A stretch of 23,597 nt of DNA from Bacteroidales bacterium. Lineage in GTDB: Bacteria > Bacteroidota > Bacteroidia > Bacteroidales > UBA4417. The stretch covers positions 1 through 23,597 of the forward strand of contig JADJGZ010000044.1 in NCBI GenBank assembly GCA_016707785.1. The letters are read 5' to 3'. The translations under genes were made by a program, and so were the position numbers. Under the pieces are notes generated by a model. That model did not search any database. It was given only the letters and a program-made list of their open reading frames with translations, and was not told the origin of the DNA. Below, piece by piece: positions 8,209 to 15,567 of the stretch (its first letter is position 1; every line of letters starts with the position of its first letter).

Positions 8209-8224
8209 TCCGCCAGCTGGCGGA
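8209..8224. repeat. 16-bp perfect palindrome TCCGCCAGCTGGCGGA
   Basis: The palindrome lies 6 bases past the stop of the leftward PhnB-like gene and could act as its terminator or RNA stabiliser. On the minus strand it is followed by ACCAAAATCC, exactly as related palindromes in the islands at 19506 (imperfect copy) and 21660 (ACCAAGATCC), so it is a member of a dispersed family. Confidence 0.7.
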
Positions 8225-8229
8225 TGGTT

Positions 8230-8703
8230 TCAGGCTTCTTCGTAGGCTTTTCTCAGCCCGGGAATCGAGAGCTTATGCATCTGCATCAATGCTTTCATTA
8301 CCCTTTCTGACCGGGCTTCATTAGTGTCGCTTAGATATTCAGCAAGGATATCCGGCACTACCTGCCACGAGAGTCCGAATTGGTCTTTCAGCCATCCACA
8401 CATTTCCTGTTCTCCCCCTTCTGAAAGGCGATCCCAGTAATAATCAACTTCTTTCTCAGTTGCACAATTGATTACAAAGGAGATAGCTGGTGTGAAACTG
8501 AAGTGAGGCCCACCGTTTAAAGCAGTAAAAGTTTGTCCAAGCATTTGGAAACTGATGGTCATTACCTCCCCTTGCTTCACCGGGTTGTCTTTACCGAAGT
8601 ATAAGGTTTTTAAAATTTTCGAATCTTTGAATACGGAAAGGTAGAAGTCGACGGCCTGCTGGGCGTTGTGGTCAAACCATAGGAGAGGAGTGATGGAGTT
8701 CAT
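8230..8703 (-). CDS. PhnB-like VOC superfamily protein
   Basis: A 157-residue cytoplasmic protein of the PhnB / '3-demethylubiquinone-9 3-methyltransferase-like' branch (PF06983) of the vicinal oxygen chelate superfamily. It shows the opening ITPLLWFDHNAQQAVDFYLSVF, the central QTFTALNGGPHFSFTPAISFVI and the closing FGLSWQVVPDILAEYL, followed by a C-terminal helix with a VMKALMQMHK segment; this is the full family pattern and length. The old methyltransferase name is not supported by biochemistry; the real substrate is unknown. The ATG at 8703 is used because upstream in-frame codons start only with TTG at 8730, and a perfect -7 box sits at 8734-8741, which places the RNA start close to 8727. 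It is likely a single-gene unit. Confidence 0.9.
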   Translation of the reverse strand: MNSITPLLWFDHNAQQAVDFYLSVFKDSKILKTLYFGKDNPVKQGEVMTISFQMLGQTFTALNGGPHFSFTPAISFVINCATEKEVDYYWDRLSEGGEQEMCGWLKDQFGLSWQVVPDILAEYLSDTNEARSERVMKALMQMHKLSIPGLRKAYEEA

Positions 8704-8733
8704 AGCGAAGGATAGTTTGGGTTTGGTCAATCA

Positions 8734-8741
8734 CAAATATA
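8734..8741 (-). promoter_or_regulatory. -7 box TATATTTG of the PhnB-like gene
   Basis: Read leftward this is TATATTTG, a perfect TAnnTTTG match, about 30 bases before the ATG at 8703. No clear -33 TTG is present at the right spacing. Confidence 0.45.
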
Positions 8742-8815
8742 CCTTTATAAACAATCAAAGGCCATGTTTTGATCAATTGGCCTCAATGACTGGTTTTAAG
8801 GCCCAAGTCCCAAGA

Positions 8816-8892
8816 ACCAAAATCCAAAATGTAAAAACCAAAATCCAAAATCCAAAATGCAAAATGTAAAATGTAAAATGCAAAATGTAAAG
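8816..8892 (+). repeat. Eleven in-phase 7-bp units (NNNAAAA)
   Basis: Eleven consecutive heptamers run without phase break: ACCAAAA, TCCAAAA, TGTAAAA, ACCAAAA, TCCAAAA (twice), TGCAAAA, TGTAAAA (twice), TGCAAAA, TGTAAAG. The same CCAAAAT heptamer theme recurs in the islands at 20360-20440 and 21610-21690. It occupies the 585-base gene-free gap between the PhnB-like gene and the oxidoreductase gene. No coding function. Confidence 0.85.
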
Positions 8893-8994
8893 TTAGATGT
8901 TACTTTTTCATTTATTCTGTGTTAAGTGTTTATATTCAGCTAAATAAAAAAAACACTAAATAAAGAACAATAAACTCTCAATTAATAATTTTTA

Positions 8995-9150
8995 TCTTCA
9001 ATGCAAATTTATTGAACCACATAGGCACATAGGACACAGTAGAAATTTCCTGGTGTGCCGTCCTATTGTGCTATTCTATTGTGCCAATTGTGTTTGATTT
9101 TTCCCTTGCGGTAAATTTCCTCTTCGATGCAAATTTATTGAACCACATAG
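8995..9150 (+). repeat. 30-bp direct repeat pair
   Basis: The segments 8995-9024 and 9121-9150 are identical except for one base (TCTTC[A/G]ATGCAAATTTAT followed by TGAACCACATAG), 126 bp apart. Between them are short iterations of ATTGTGC and CACATAGG type. They flank non-coding DNA; the second copy abuts the pyrimidine tract. They may be remnants of a small mobile or replication-slippage unit. Confidence 0.75.
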
Positions 9151-9153
9151 ATC

Positions 9154-9270
9154 GCCCTCTCTCCATCCCCCTCTCACCCCTCCCTCTCTCCCCTCTCCTC
9201 TCCCCTCCCCCTCTCCCCCCTCTCCCTCTCCTCTCCCTCTCTCCCCTCCCCCTCTCGCCCTCGCCCCCTT
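9154..9270 (+). repeat. Polypyrimidine tract, 80 bases unbroken
   Basis: The tract consists of irregular CTCTCC / CCCCTC blocks. Positions 9177-9256 contain only C or T on the plus strand. It lies directly 3' of the leftward oxidoreductase gene, so its transcript would be a purine run. Mirror-like homopurine-homopyrimidine DNA of this length can form intramolecular triplexes. Long open frames crossing it on both strands are composition artefacts. Confidence 0.85.
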
Positions 9271-9288
9271 GCGGTGAAAAAAGACCAA

Positions 9289-9867
9289 TTACCTCATCTT
9301 CCTCCCCAGCACCATCACACTCTGAAGCCATTTATCCCTTTGCCCTGCCTCAGAAGACCTCACACTGCCGAAGTAGGAAATCCCCAGTGTCCTGATCCCG
9401 CAATAGGCCAAAATTCCTTTCCTCAGTTGCCAGGTAGCGGGTTGACGGATCATAAGCTTATAATACCATACCGGCTGATCCATAGTGGTGATGATCCTCG
9501 AAGTCTTATTCGTCAGCAGCTTATCCCAGAATATTGAGTTTTCCCTGTATGCAAAAGCCATTCCCGGCAGGAATAAGCGGTCGATAAAACCTTTCATAAC
9601 TGCCGGAAAACCATTCCACCAGAGCGGGAAGACCCAAACCAGGTGATCCGCAGCTTTTATTCTCTCCCAGGCATTTACAAGGTCGGGTTCATGCTGCATG
9701 CGCTTGCTATAACCAAATTGCAGGTTAGGGTTGAATTCCAGTTCTCCGAGGTTAATCATTTCAACACTGGCGCCACTTTGTTCTGCACCTTTCCTGTATG
9801 CTTCTGCCAATGCATAGCTAAAACTTCCTTTAAAGGGATGTCCGTTGATAATCAATATCTTTTTCAT
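9289..9867 (-). CDS. NAD(P)H oxidoreductase, flavodoxin-like fold
   Basis: A 192-residue cytoplasmic flavoprotein of the Flavodoxin_2 family (PF02525; NQO1 / MdaB / KefF relatives). It starts with the FMN- or FAD-binding loop KILIINGHPFKGSFS and contains the hallmark FPLWWNGFPAVMKGFIDRLF at 80-99 followed by PGMAFAY, which shapes the flavin site. The expected reaction is two-electron reduction of quinones or similar electrophiles by NAD(P)H. The last third (WYYKLMIRQPATWQLRKGILAYCGI) matches the family, so the gene is complete. A perfect -7 box is at 9887-9894. A long pyrimidine tract begins 19 bases past the stop. No neighbouring gene on the same strand is close enough for a clear operon. 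Confidence 0.93.
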   Translation of the reverse strand: MKKILIINGHPFKGSFSYALAEAYRKGAEQSGASVEMINLGELEFNPNLQFGYSKRMQHEPDLVNAWERIKAADHLVWVFPLWWNGFPAVMKGFIDRLFLPGMAFAYRENSIFWDKLLTNKTSRIITTMDQPVWYYKLMIRQPATWQLRKGILAYCGIRTLGISYFGSVRSSEAGQRDKWLQSVMVLGRKMR

Positions 9868-9886
9868 GGTAAAAATTTAATCAAGG

Positions 9887-9894
9887 CAAAAGTA
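9887..9894 (-). promoter_or_regulatory. -7 box TACTTTTG of the oxidoreductase gene
   Basis: Read leftward, TACTTTTG matches TAnnTTTG and ends 19 bases before the ATG at 9867. The nearest upstream TTG is farther than the usual -33 distance. Confidence 0.4.
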
Positions 9895-10153
9895 GAATTG
9901 CCCAGTGGAGCGGGAAAGGACAAATGTCCGGAAATGAGGAACTGCGAATTATTGGCTTATATGAAAGAAATCCTGGAGATAATGAAGATTAATATGCTTT
10001 GCCTGGTGCCTTTTTATCGTATCCGGATGATTCAAAACAAACCTGCAACCAGGTATAAAGACACATCTCCTGAGAAATTTCACATGCAATATTTACAGTA
10101 TCACATTGAGTGCATGAATACTATTTTTTTTCTCAGTGCGTCATAATTCCCAA

Positions 10154-11350
10154 TCACTTTACTGCATTGATACTGAGGGCATAAAAATGACCATTTGCAT
10201 CGCCAAAATAAAGGGTGTTACCGTCGACAAGGGGATCGGACAGTATTGAGCCCAGCGACTGGATTTTCTTTTCCGATTCCAGGTACTTCTCACCATAGAT
10301 GTTAAAGTCGCTCCGGAAATGATCATCCGAAGCATAAATTTCAGAATAGTGTTTCCGGCTTTCATCCGTCTGAAATACTGAATTGATCGCGCCTGTATCA
10401 GGATTCACGAAATAGAGTTTGCCGTTGAAACAGCCAAAGACAATGCTATTCTCAATACTGCAGGCTGTGCCATATACACGCATATTCAGCGGTAAAGTCC
10501 ACTTCACTTCAGCTGTTTGAGCATCCATGCAATGGAAACGATGTGAGTCGGAAGTGCCGAAATAAATATTGTTTCCATAGACCAGGGGGGTAGCAATTAT
10601 CCAGCTTCCGGGTTCATTCTTTTTCCACTTTTCAACCCCGGTTTCAATATCCAGTGCATATAAACTATAATCGCGGCTGCCAAAAAGAATGAGATCTTTG
10701 AAAATTACTGCGCTCTTCTGTATTTCTCCCAAAGGGAAGTCACTATTCCCCTTGGTTTTGAATTTCCATTTTAGTTTTCCATCTGCCGCATGCAGGGCAT
10801 AAAAATAACCGTCATAACTGCCAATATAAACTATGCCACCTGAAACAACAGGGGAGGCATGTACAATTCCGTTTGTTTTATATTTCCAGATACAGTCACC
10901 TGATTGAGCATTAAGGGCATACACACAGCTGTCGCCACTCCCGGTGTAAACAATTCCGTTTTCAATAATCGGGGATGAAATATAGTAATCCCAGATGTCG
11001 TATGTCTGTTCCCCCCTGGTTTTATAGATCCAGTTTAGTTTTCCGGATTTTTCATTCACCGAATAAATATTTCCATCCTTACTGGAAAAATATACACTCC
11101 CGTGGTAAACAGCCGGTGTGGAATGAACTGCATCCTGTGTCTGGAATTTCCATTGTATTTCACCCGTGGTTTTATTGAGCGAATAAAGGTTCATATCGCC
11201 ACTGCCGAAAAACACATTGTTGCCGCTAATGGCAGCCGAGGAATAAATTGCTCCGGCTGTGGTAAACTTCCAGCGCAATGAGTCCTGGGCACTTAAGTTT
11301 TGTAAACTGATAAGGATGAAAGCGATGATTGTTATGTGTCTGATATTCAT
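10154..11350 (-). CDS. Secreted PQQ-like beta-propeller repeat protein
   Basis: A 398-residue protein with a cleavable signal peptide (residues 1-21, ending LSAQ) and about eight PQQ-type blades (PQQ_2/PQQ_3, as in BamB). The blade motif 'G-x-x-x-W-K-(F/Y)-x-T-x-(G/D)-x-(V/I)-x-(S/A)-(S/T)-P-x-V' recurs every 38-42 residues: WKFTTAGAIYSS near 27, WKFQTQDAVHSTP near 67, WIYKTRGE near 107, WKYKTNGIVHASP near 155, WKFKTKGNSDFP near 195, then WKKNEPGSW and WTLPLNMRVYG. The propeller should sit in the periplasm or outside. No catalytic residues or PQQ-cofactor signature are visible, so a binding or scaffold role is more likely than dehydrogenase activity. It is transcribed alone; the next gene upstream is a pseudogene. 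Confidence 0.88.
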   Translation of the reverse strand: MNIRHITIIAFILISLQNLSAQDSLRWKFTTAGAIYSSAAISGNNVFFGSGDMNLYSLNKTTGEIQWKFQTQDAVHSTPAVYHGSVYFSSKDGNIYSVNEKSGKLNWIYKTRGEQTYDIWDYYISSPIIENGIVYTGSGDSCVYALNAQSGDCIWKYKTNGIVHASPVVSGGIVYIGSYDGYFYALHAADGKLKWKFKTKGNSDFPLGEIQKSAVIFKDLILFGSRDYSLYALDIETGVEKWKKNEPGSWIIATPLVYGNNIYFGTSDSHRFHCMDAQTAEVKWTLPLNMRVYGTACSIENSIVFGCFNGKLYFVNPDTGAINSVFQTDESRKHYSEIYASDDHFRSDFNIYGEKYLESEKKIQSLGSILSDPLVDGNTLYFGDANGHFYALSINAVK

Positions 11351-11389
11351 GGTATTGGAATTGTATTGAATAAGGAGCCGACTTGCTTT

Positions 11390-11837
11390 TTAGTATTTGC
11401 TCCAGAACCTGTAACCTACGCGAATAACCGGTGCAAGATCAGTATTAGGAATTTTGTAAATGGTTCCGTTAAAATCAGCAGTTTGATCAGCACGAAGATA
11501 GATATGAAATCCGGGTTGAAGGTAAATAAGCCGGCCAAAGCCCTCCCAAAATGGTCTGTGTATATCTCTTTTAAACCTGTCCGCTATTTCAAGGTTGATT
11601 CAGGAGAAAACTTCGGTTTTCCAGGAGTGTTTTTTGCGTTTGAAATCGGGGCTTTCCGCAGGCGGCTCATAAGTACCTCATAATTACACTACCCTTAGTA
11701 GGGATCGGTGCATCGGGAAGTCTTCATGCTTTTTTCGGTTGGGGGTTTAGAAATGTGCCTTTTACTGAATCAGTCTGCGCTTGAAGGGCTGTTGCTATCA
11801 GCATAATGGCCGCAATCATGAAGAGTTTTGTTTTCAT
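11390..11837 (-). pseudogene. Broken secreted outer-membrane-type protein gene
   Basis: From the ATG at 11837 a perfect signal peptide is read (MKTKLFMIAAIMLIATALQA), then about 16 residues to a TGA at 11724-11726. The same frame continues as RLPDAPIPTKGSVIM before a second TGA at 11667-11669. A neighbouring frame then gives a protein-like stretch from about 11680 (TYEPPAESPDFKRKKHSWKT), is cut by TGA at 11600-11602, and continues as DRFKRDIHRPFWEGFGRL... to VIRVGYRFWSKY and TAA at 11390-11392. The alternating polar and aromatic pattern and aromatic C-terminus suggest a beta-barrel outer-membrane protein. At least one frameshift and two or three stops make this a decayed gene. Other genes here use TGA as a real stop, so recoding is unlikely. 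The family was not identified. Confidence 0.7.
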
Positions 11838-11916
11838 ATCATAAGTGTTTAAAATTATGATACAAAGGAAGGCCGAAGAATTGTTTCAGTTGCTCCACAT
11901 TTGTTACCAAATTCTC

Positions 11917-12494
11917 CTAATCGAAGATTTCTTTCCTGATTCTGCTTAGCGACTTTGGAGCAATGCCTAAATAATTGGCGATATGATAGAGCTGCACTTT
12001 CTGAATGATCCCGGGATGCTTTTTTAAAAGATTCTCATAACGCTCCTTAGCTGAAAGCACCTGGAGTTGGACAGTTTGTTCCACTATCTTTAGGTATGCC
12101 TGTTCGGTTAATAATCGTCCGAGTCGTTCAATTTTTGGCACTTTAACATAAAGGTCATTTAAATCCTGCTGCATAATCACGAAGATTTCGGTATCTTCAA
12201 TGGCCCTGATATTAATGGTTGAAGGCTTATTTGTCAGCCTGCTCTGATTGTTGTTTACCCAATCTCCTTCAAAGGCAAAATCAGTGGTGATCTCATCACC
12301 GTTTTCGATGATTTTGGAATAAATAAGCCGGAACTGACAAATCCAACAAAATTGCATACCTGGCCTTCTTCCAGGAAAAAATCATTCTTCTTCAATCTCC
12401 TTAATTCAAAAGCAGTGCTGAAAATCTCAATCTCTTCATCCGACAGTGAAACGAAGGGGTCAATGCTTATTTTAATTTTCTGAATTTTGTCCAT
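11917..12494 (-). pseudogene. Crp/Fnr-family regulator interrupted by a frameshift
   Basis: Two overlapping leftward frames together make one Crp/Fnr regulator. The first (from ATG 12494) gives the N-terminal cyclic-nucleotide-binding-like part up to FFLEEGQVCNFVGFVSSGLF; the second picks up at FRLIYSKIIENGDEITTDF (around 12330) and continues through FEGDWV, INIRAIEDTEIFVI, the dimerisation helix and a C-terminal helix-turn-helix VQLYHIANYLGIAPKSLSRI to the TAG at 11917. Each half is well conserved, so the break is recent or a sequencing error. The shift site lies at about 12325-12345. If the gene were intact it would encode about 195 residues, normal for the family. The short C-terminal frame alone would lack the sensor N-terminus. 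It sits just upstream of the broken outer-membrane-type gene on the same strand and may have controlled it. Confidence 0.8.
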
Positions 12495-12630
12495 GGAAGC
12501 AGTCAGAGTTTGTTTTAAACTTATTGAAAGTGAAAAATAAAATTGAACATTTGAATTATAAGGTAATTACATAGGATGTATCGACTGAATACCTTGTGAA
12601 AGCCTTGACGAAATTCAATTAAGTCCGAAA

Positions 12631-12945
12631 TTATCGGCCAGGATTAATCCTGAAGTTGGGTAATTCTACCTGCAATCTTACTTTTGCCTGCAGAGCGTTG
12701 AAAACCCGTATTAAGGTGTCGATGGTTACATTACTGGCATTGCTCTCAATCCTCGATATCTGAGATTTCTTTACCCCAATCAGTTTGCCCAACTCTTCCT
12801 GTGTAAGTTTGCGTTCCTTCCGGGACTGTTTGATGGCCAGGCCAATGAGCTCAAGTTGTAATTCATATTCAAACAGATCACGCTCAGGGGTGCCAATCAC
12901 CCCAACAAGCTTGTCCTGAACTTCTTCTAAAGTATGTGTTTTCAT
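12631..12945 (-). CDS. XRE-family HTH protein, HigA-like antitoxin
   Basis: A 104-residue protein with a helix-turn-helix at about residues 37-89: the LTQEELGKLIGVKKSQISRIES recognition region followed by NVTIDTLIRVFNALQAKVRLQVEL, typical of antitoxins of HigA/RelB-type pairs. The N-terminal 36 residues (THTLEEVQDKLVGVIGTPERDLFEYEL) match the usual toxin-binding extension. In such pairs the RelE/HigB toxin gene normally lies directly upstream; the 280 bases upstream contain no such gene, so this copy appears solitary. The ATG at 12945 is used; the frame extends two codons only to a TTG. A -7 box is present at 13009-13016. It may act as an orphan DNA-binding regulator. Confidence 0.85.
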   Translation of the reverse strand: MKTHTLEEVQDKLVGVIGTPERDLFEYELQLELIGLAIKQSRKERKLTQEELGKLIGVKKSQISRIESNASNVTIDTLIRVFNALQAKVRLQVELPNFRINPGR

Positions 12946-13008
12946 TTCCAATAGAATTAGCTTTTTGGATTCCTGTTTCTGACCATTCCAGGAAATAAAA
13001 CATTAAAT

Positions 13009-13016
13009 CAAAGATA
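13009..13016 (-). promoter_or_regulatory. -7 box TATCTTTG of the antitoxin-like gene
   Basis: Read leftward the sequence is TATCTTTG, a perfect TAnnTTTG match, 63 bases before the ATG at 12945. A TTG lies 22 bases further upstream (13039-13041), slightly too far for a standard -33 element. Confidence 0.4.
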
Positions 13017-13231
13017 TAAAAGTTGCGTTATATGTAAACAACCTTATTAAATAATCCTACCTTATAATCGGTTATTTGCCATAAAGTTTCAAACTCACAT
13101 TGGATAATGAAGGCTAATCGCCAGATAATTAAATCATTGTGAGCGCAAGTATCCTGGAGACTTAGTGTTAATTATCTCATTTTAAGAACTTCAGTATAGT
13201 TACAAAAATGTATAATATGAATGAGCCCTTT

Positions 13232-13615
13232 TCACCCCACCAGCTCTATCCTGTTGCCCTCCACATCAAGGATCACGCTCTCAAAATAGCCATCACCGGT
13301 GCGGCGTGGCTCCCCGACTACCTTAAAACCATCCCTGCGAAGGGTTTCAGTTAAAGTGAGAACGGCTTCTTCCGATCCCAGCTTAAAGGCAATATGGGTA
13401 AGGCCCTGCTGATGTTCTGCCGCCACAGGGCCACTTACTGCAGGCTTTCTCATCAGTTCCAGTGCTGCACCTTCTGCGAAACGGATAAAATAGGATTCAA
13501 ACTGCTTTTCTGCATTGATATACTTTTCATTGCTCACCCCATTAAAATACTTGACATAGAAGCTTTTCAAGGCTTCCAGGTCTTTAGCCCAGAGTGCAAT
13601 ATGTGCAATATGCAT
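13232..13615 (-). CDS. Glyoxalase / VOC family protein
   Basis: A 127-residue single-module VOC protein. The four positions that bind the divalent metal in glyoxalase-type enzymes are all present: His5 (HIAHIAL), Glu53 (ALELM), His74 (GLTHIAF) and Glu124 (GNRIELV), with the DLEALKSFYVKYFNG helix after the first strand and GYFESVILDVEGN before the last ligand. The metal site thus looks functional, but the reaction (isomerase, dioxygenase or thiol transferase) cannot be told. The start at 13615 puts the first ligand at residue 5, as usual. The gene follows the GH127 gene on the same strand after 22 bases and may be transcribed with it, although a sugar-related function is not implied. Confidence 0.88.
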   Translation of the reverse strand: MHIAHIALWAKDLEALKSFYVKYFNGVSNEKYINAEKQFESYFIRFAEGAALELMRKPAVSGPVAAEHQQGLTHIAFKLGSEEAVLTLTETLRRDGFKVVGEPRRTGDGYFESVILDVEGNRIELVG

Positions 13616-13637
13616 AGAAAATTCAGTTTTGAAAAGA

Positions 13638-15563
13638 TTAAGGTTTTGCCGCGAATGATGCCTGCCTCAGGATAGTTTTACCCAAAGGTATCATTTCTAA
13701 TTTTTCAATTTTCTGTGTATTGAGGTTTTTCAGATTTATTATGATTTTCCCGTCTTTATAAGTTGCCTCGTGTCCTTCGATATAGGCATACCTGCTTTGA
13801 TCCCCGGGTGTATAATAGAGGTCTTCAAAACCGGGGGCATAGATTTTACCTTTGATCTCATTGCCCGGAATAGGCAAGGCATATACCAAAGCCCCGTAAC
13901 TGAAATACTTCTCATGGTTTAAATCCTCTGTTACCCGCACCTCTGCAGGGAATTCAATTTCCACTTCTTCATTTTCCGCAAATAGACGCTCAATGACAAT
14001 GAAACCCTCTTCTATGACGTATTTTTCTTTGGTAATAAGGGTTTCAGCCCAAAGAGGTTTCTTTATTTTTAAACGGAGCAGCGTGGGCTTCTCAACCTTA
14101 ATCCTGAACTGTACCCGGTTTTCATAAGGGTAACCGGTGATTTCATCTATGCTTACAGGTATTCCTGCTACTTTAGTTTGAAGGGTATTAGGTGCCAGGA
14201 CTGCCGCCACCAGCGTATGCTCATCTTCTTTTAACCAGCATGACTGCAGGAAATAGGGTGATATCCTTCCTGCATTCGGGACACAACAGGCAGCTACATC
14301 CTGGTGGACAGCTGAATACTTATAACGGGTCTGATTCCTTCCTGCTTCTTTTTCACCGTTTTTCGTCCCCATCATTTCATATGAATTGTCGGTCTTCAGG
14401 TAGGCAATGCAGGAATGCTCAGGATTCCGGCTGCCCTGGGATGCATTATAAAAGATGGTTTCCATCACCTCTGCTGCGCTGATGTCACCACTTTTCTGAA
14501 ACAGTACCGAATAACTATCCAAAAGTTCATGTAACGAACAGTATTCGTATCCGGTATGTGTTGCATCTGCATGACGTCCCGCGATCCATTCATCGCCAAC
14601 AGCTCCTCCCGAGGGAGTAGTGCAGTCTGCTATCCTCTGACGATAGATCTGCAGGGCCTGCTGCAGCTGGGGCTTCCCTGTCGCATAAGCAGCCACTGTG
14701 AGCGGACGCATATGCTCATAGGTATGCACTCCATGCGATTGAAGTTTGTAATTGGGATCTAAAATATTCCTTAACTGGGCATCCTTCTCAGAGGAATGGT
14801 TTTCCGAAAAATTGAAATACAAAAAGGCAGCATATTCGCTGTATTTGCGGTCGCCGGTTAACTGGTACATCCTGTCAAGTACATCAGTAAAGGTCAGGCC
14901 ATGGGCCACACCTCCTGAAAAATCAGTGCCTGCAAAAAAAGGCTGTGACTTATCCTTTGGGTAGTTCCTGATCACATCATCCACCGCCCTGATCAATGCA
15001 TCCCAGACTCGCCGGTCCTGTGTGCATTCATAATAAGCAAGCAAGCCCCGGTGCAGGGTTGCCTTCGACCATAATTCGCCATTTTCTCCTGTAAATTGAT
15101 AGCGAAGCTCCTTATCATAAATTCCCAGGTACCCATCTTCATCCTGCGTACTCAATATCTTGTCAATGTAAGCCTGCACATTTTGTTTTGCCTGCTGGTC
15201 ATCCAGTAACAGGGCATATCGGATATAGCCGTCCCACCAGTTCGACTGAGTTTCGGAATTCCACCATTTGTATTGTTCATCGCCTCCAACATCTCCTTCC
15301 TTAAGATTCCCAAGCTCTTTCACACTGCTGTTTTTGTGCAATCTCCCTTCACCGTAAATAGGGTCTTCTACCAGGTCAGGGATAAGTTTGCCGAGGTTGC
15401 CGACGAAACCCTGAAGGTCCTTTTCCATCTGCGTTTTTAGCCAGCCTGTGGGTTTTATGCTTCCAAATGGCAGTCGCTGGTATTTTTCCTGTAATGGCTG
15501 GTTCTGTCCATACAGATGAAACATGCTTACGAAAAGCAATAATGTTGATGCGATGGTTTTCAT
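13638..15563 (-). CDS. GH127/DUF1680 beta-L-arabinofuranosidase-like glycoside hydrolase
   Basis: A 641-residue exported protein with a signal peptide (residues 1-19). The (alpha/alpha)6-barrel core of the DUF1680/GH127 family spans about 20-455, with the family features NWWDGYIRYALLL (108-120), DEDGYLG (141-147) and HGLTFTDVLDRMYQLTG (221-237). The zinc-thiolate active site of characterised GH127 beta-L-arabinofuranosidases (Glu-x-Cys plus Cys-Cys) is conserved: Glu340 and Cys342 in GYEYCSLHELL, and Cys426-Cys427 in DVAACCVPNAGR. Glu325 in GDEW is the likely acid/base. The rest is a beta-sandwich region. Family members cleave L-arabinofuranose from plant glycans, but substrate here is inference, since the family also contains other specificities. 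It follows the GH92 gene after 4 bases, so the two are one operon. Confidence 0.93.
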   Translation of the reverse strand: MKTIASTLLLFVSMFHLYGQNQPLQEKYQRLPFGSIKPTGWLKTQMEKDLQGFVGNLGKLIPDLVEDPIYGEGRLHKNSSVKELGNLKEGDVGGDEQYKWWNSETQSNWWDGYIRYALLLDDQQAKQNVQAYIDKILSTQDEDGYLGIYDKELRYQFTGENGELWSKATLHRGLLAYYECTQDRRVWDALIRAVDDVIRNYPKDKSQPFFAGTDFSGGVAHGLTFTDVLDRMYQLTGDRKYSEYAAFLYFNFSENHSSEKDAQLRNILDPNYKLQSHGVHTYEHMRPLTVAAYATGKPQLQQALQIYRQRIADCTTPSGGAVGDEWIAGRHADATHTGYEYCSLHELLDSYSVLFQKSGDISAAEVMETIFYNASQGSRNPEHSCIAYLKTDNSYEMMGTKNGEKEAGRNQTRYKYSAVHQDVAACCVPNAGRISPYFLQSCWLKEDEHTLVAAVLAPNTLQTKVAGIPVSIDEITGYPYENRVQFRIKVEKPTLLRLKIKKPLWAETLITKEKYVIEEGFIVIERLFAENEEVEIEFPAEVRVTEDLNHEKYFSYGALVYALPIPGNEIKGKIYAPGFEDLYYTPGDQSRYAYIEGHEATYKDGKIIINLKNLNTQKIEKLEMIPLGKTILRQASFAAKP

Positions 15564-15567
15564 GGTG

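Noticed and set aside
9071..9395. Several long frames on both strands over the pyrimidine tract (Pro/Leu-rich or Arg/Gly-rich products)
   Set aside because: They arise from CT-only DNA that lacks stop triplets; composition is not protein-like.
9643..10146. Plus-strand frame of 167 codons
   Set aside because: Mostly antisense to the oxidoreductase gene, with a tail in the promoter gap; no family features.
11336..11683. Plus-strand frame of 115 codons
   Set aside because: It is antisense to the pseudogene remnant, which has a better protein pattern and a signal peptide.
11390..11837. TGA read-through or recoding in the outer-membrane-type gene
   Set aside because: Stops occur in two different frames and intact genes nearby use TGA as a terminator, so decay is simpler.
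12952..13231. Toxin gene upstream of the antitoxin-like gene
   Set aside because: No frame of suitable length or RelE/HigB pattern on either strand.
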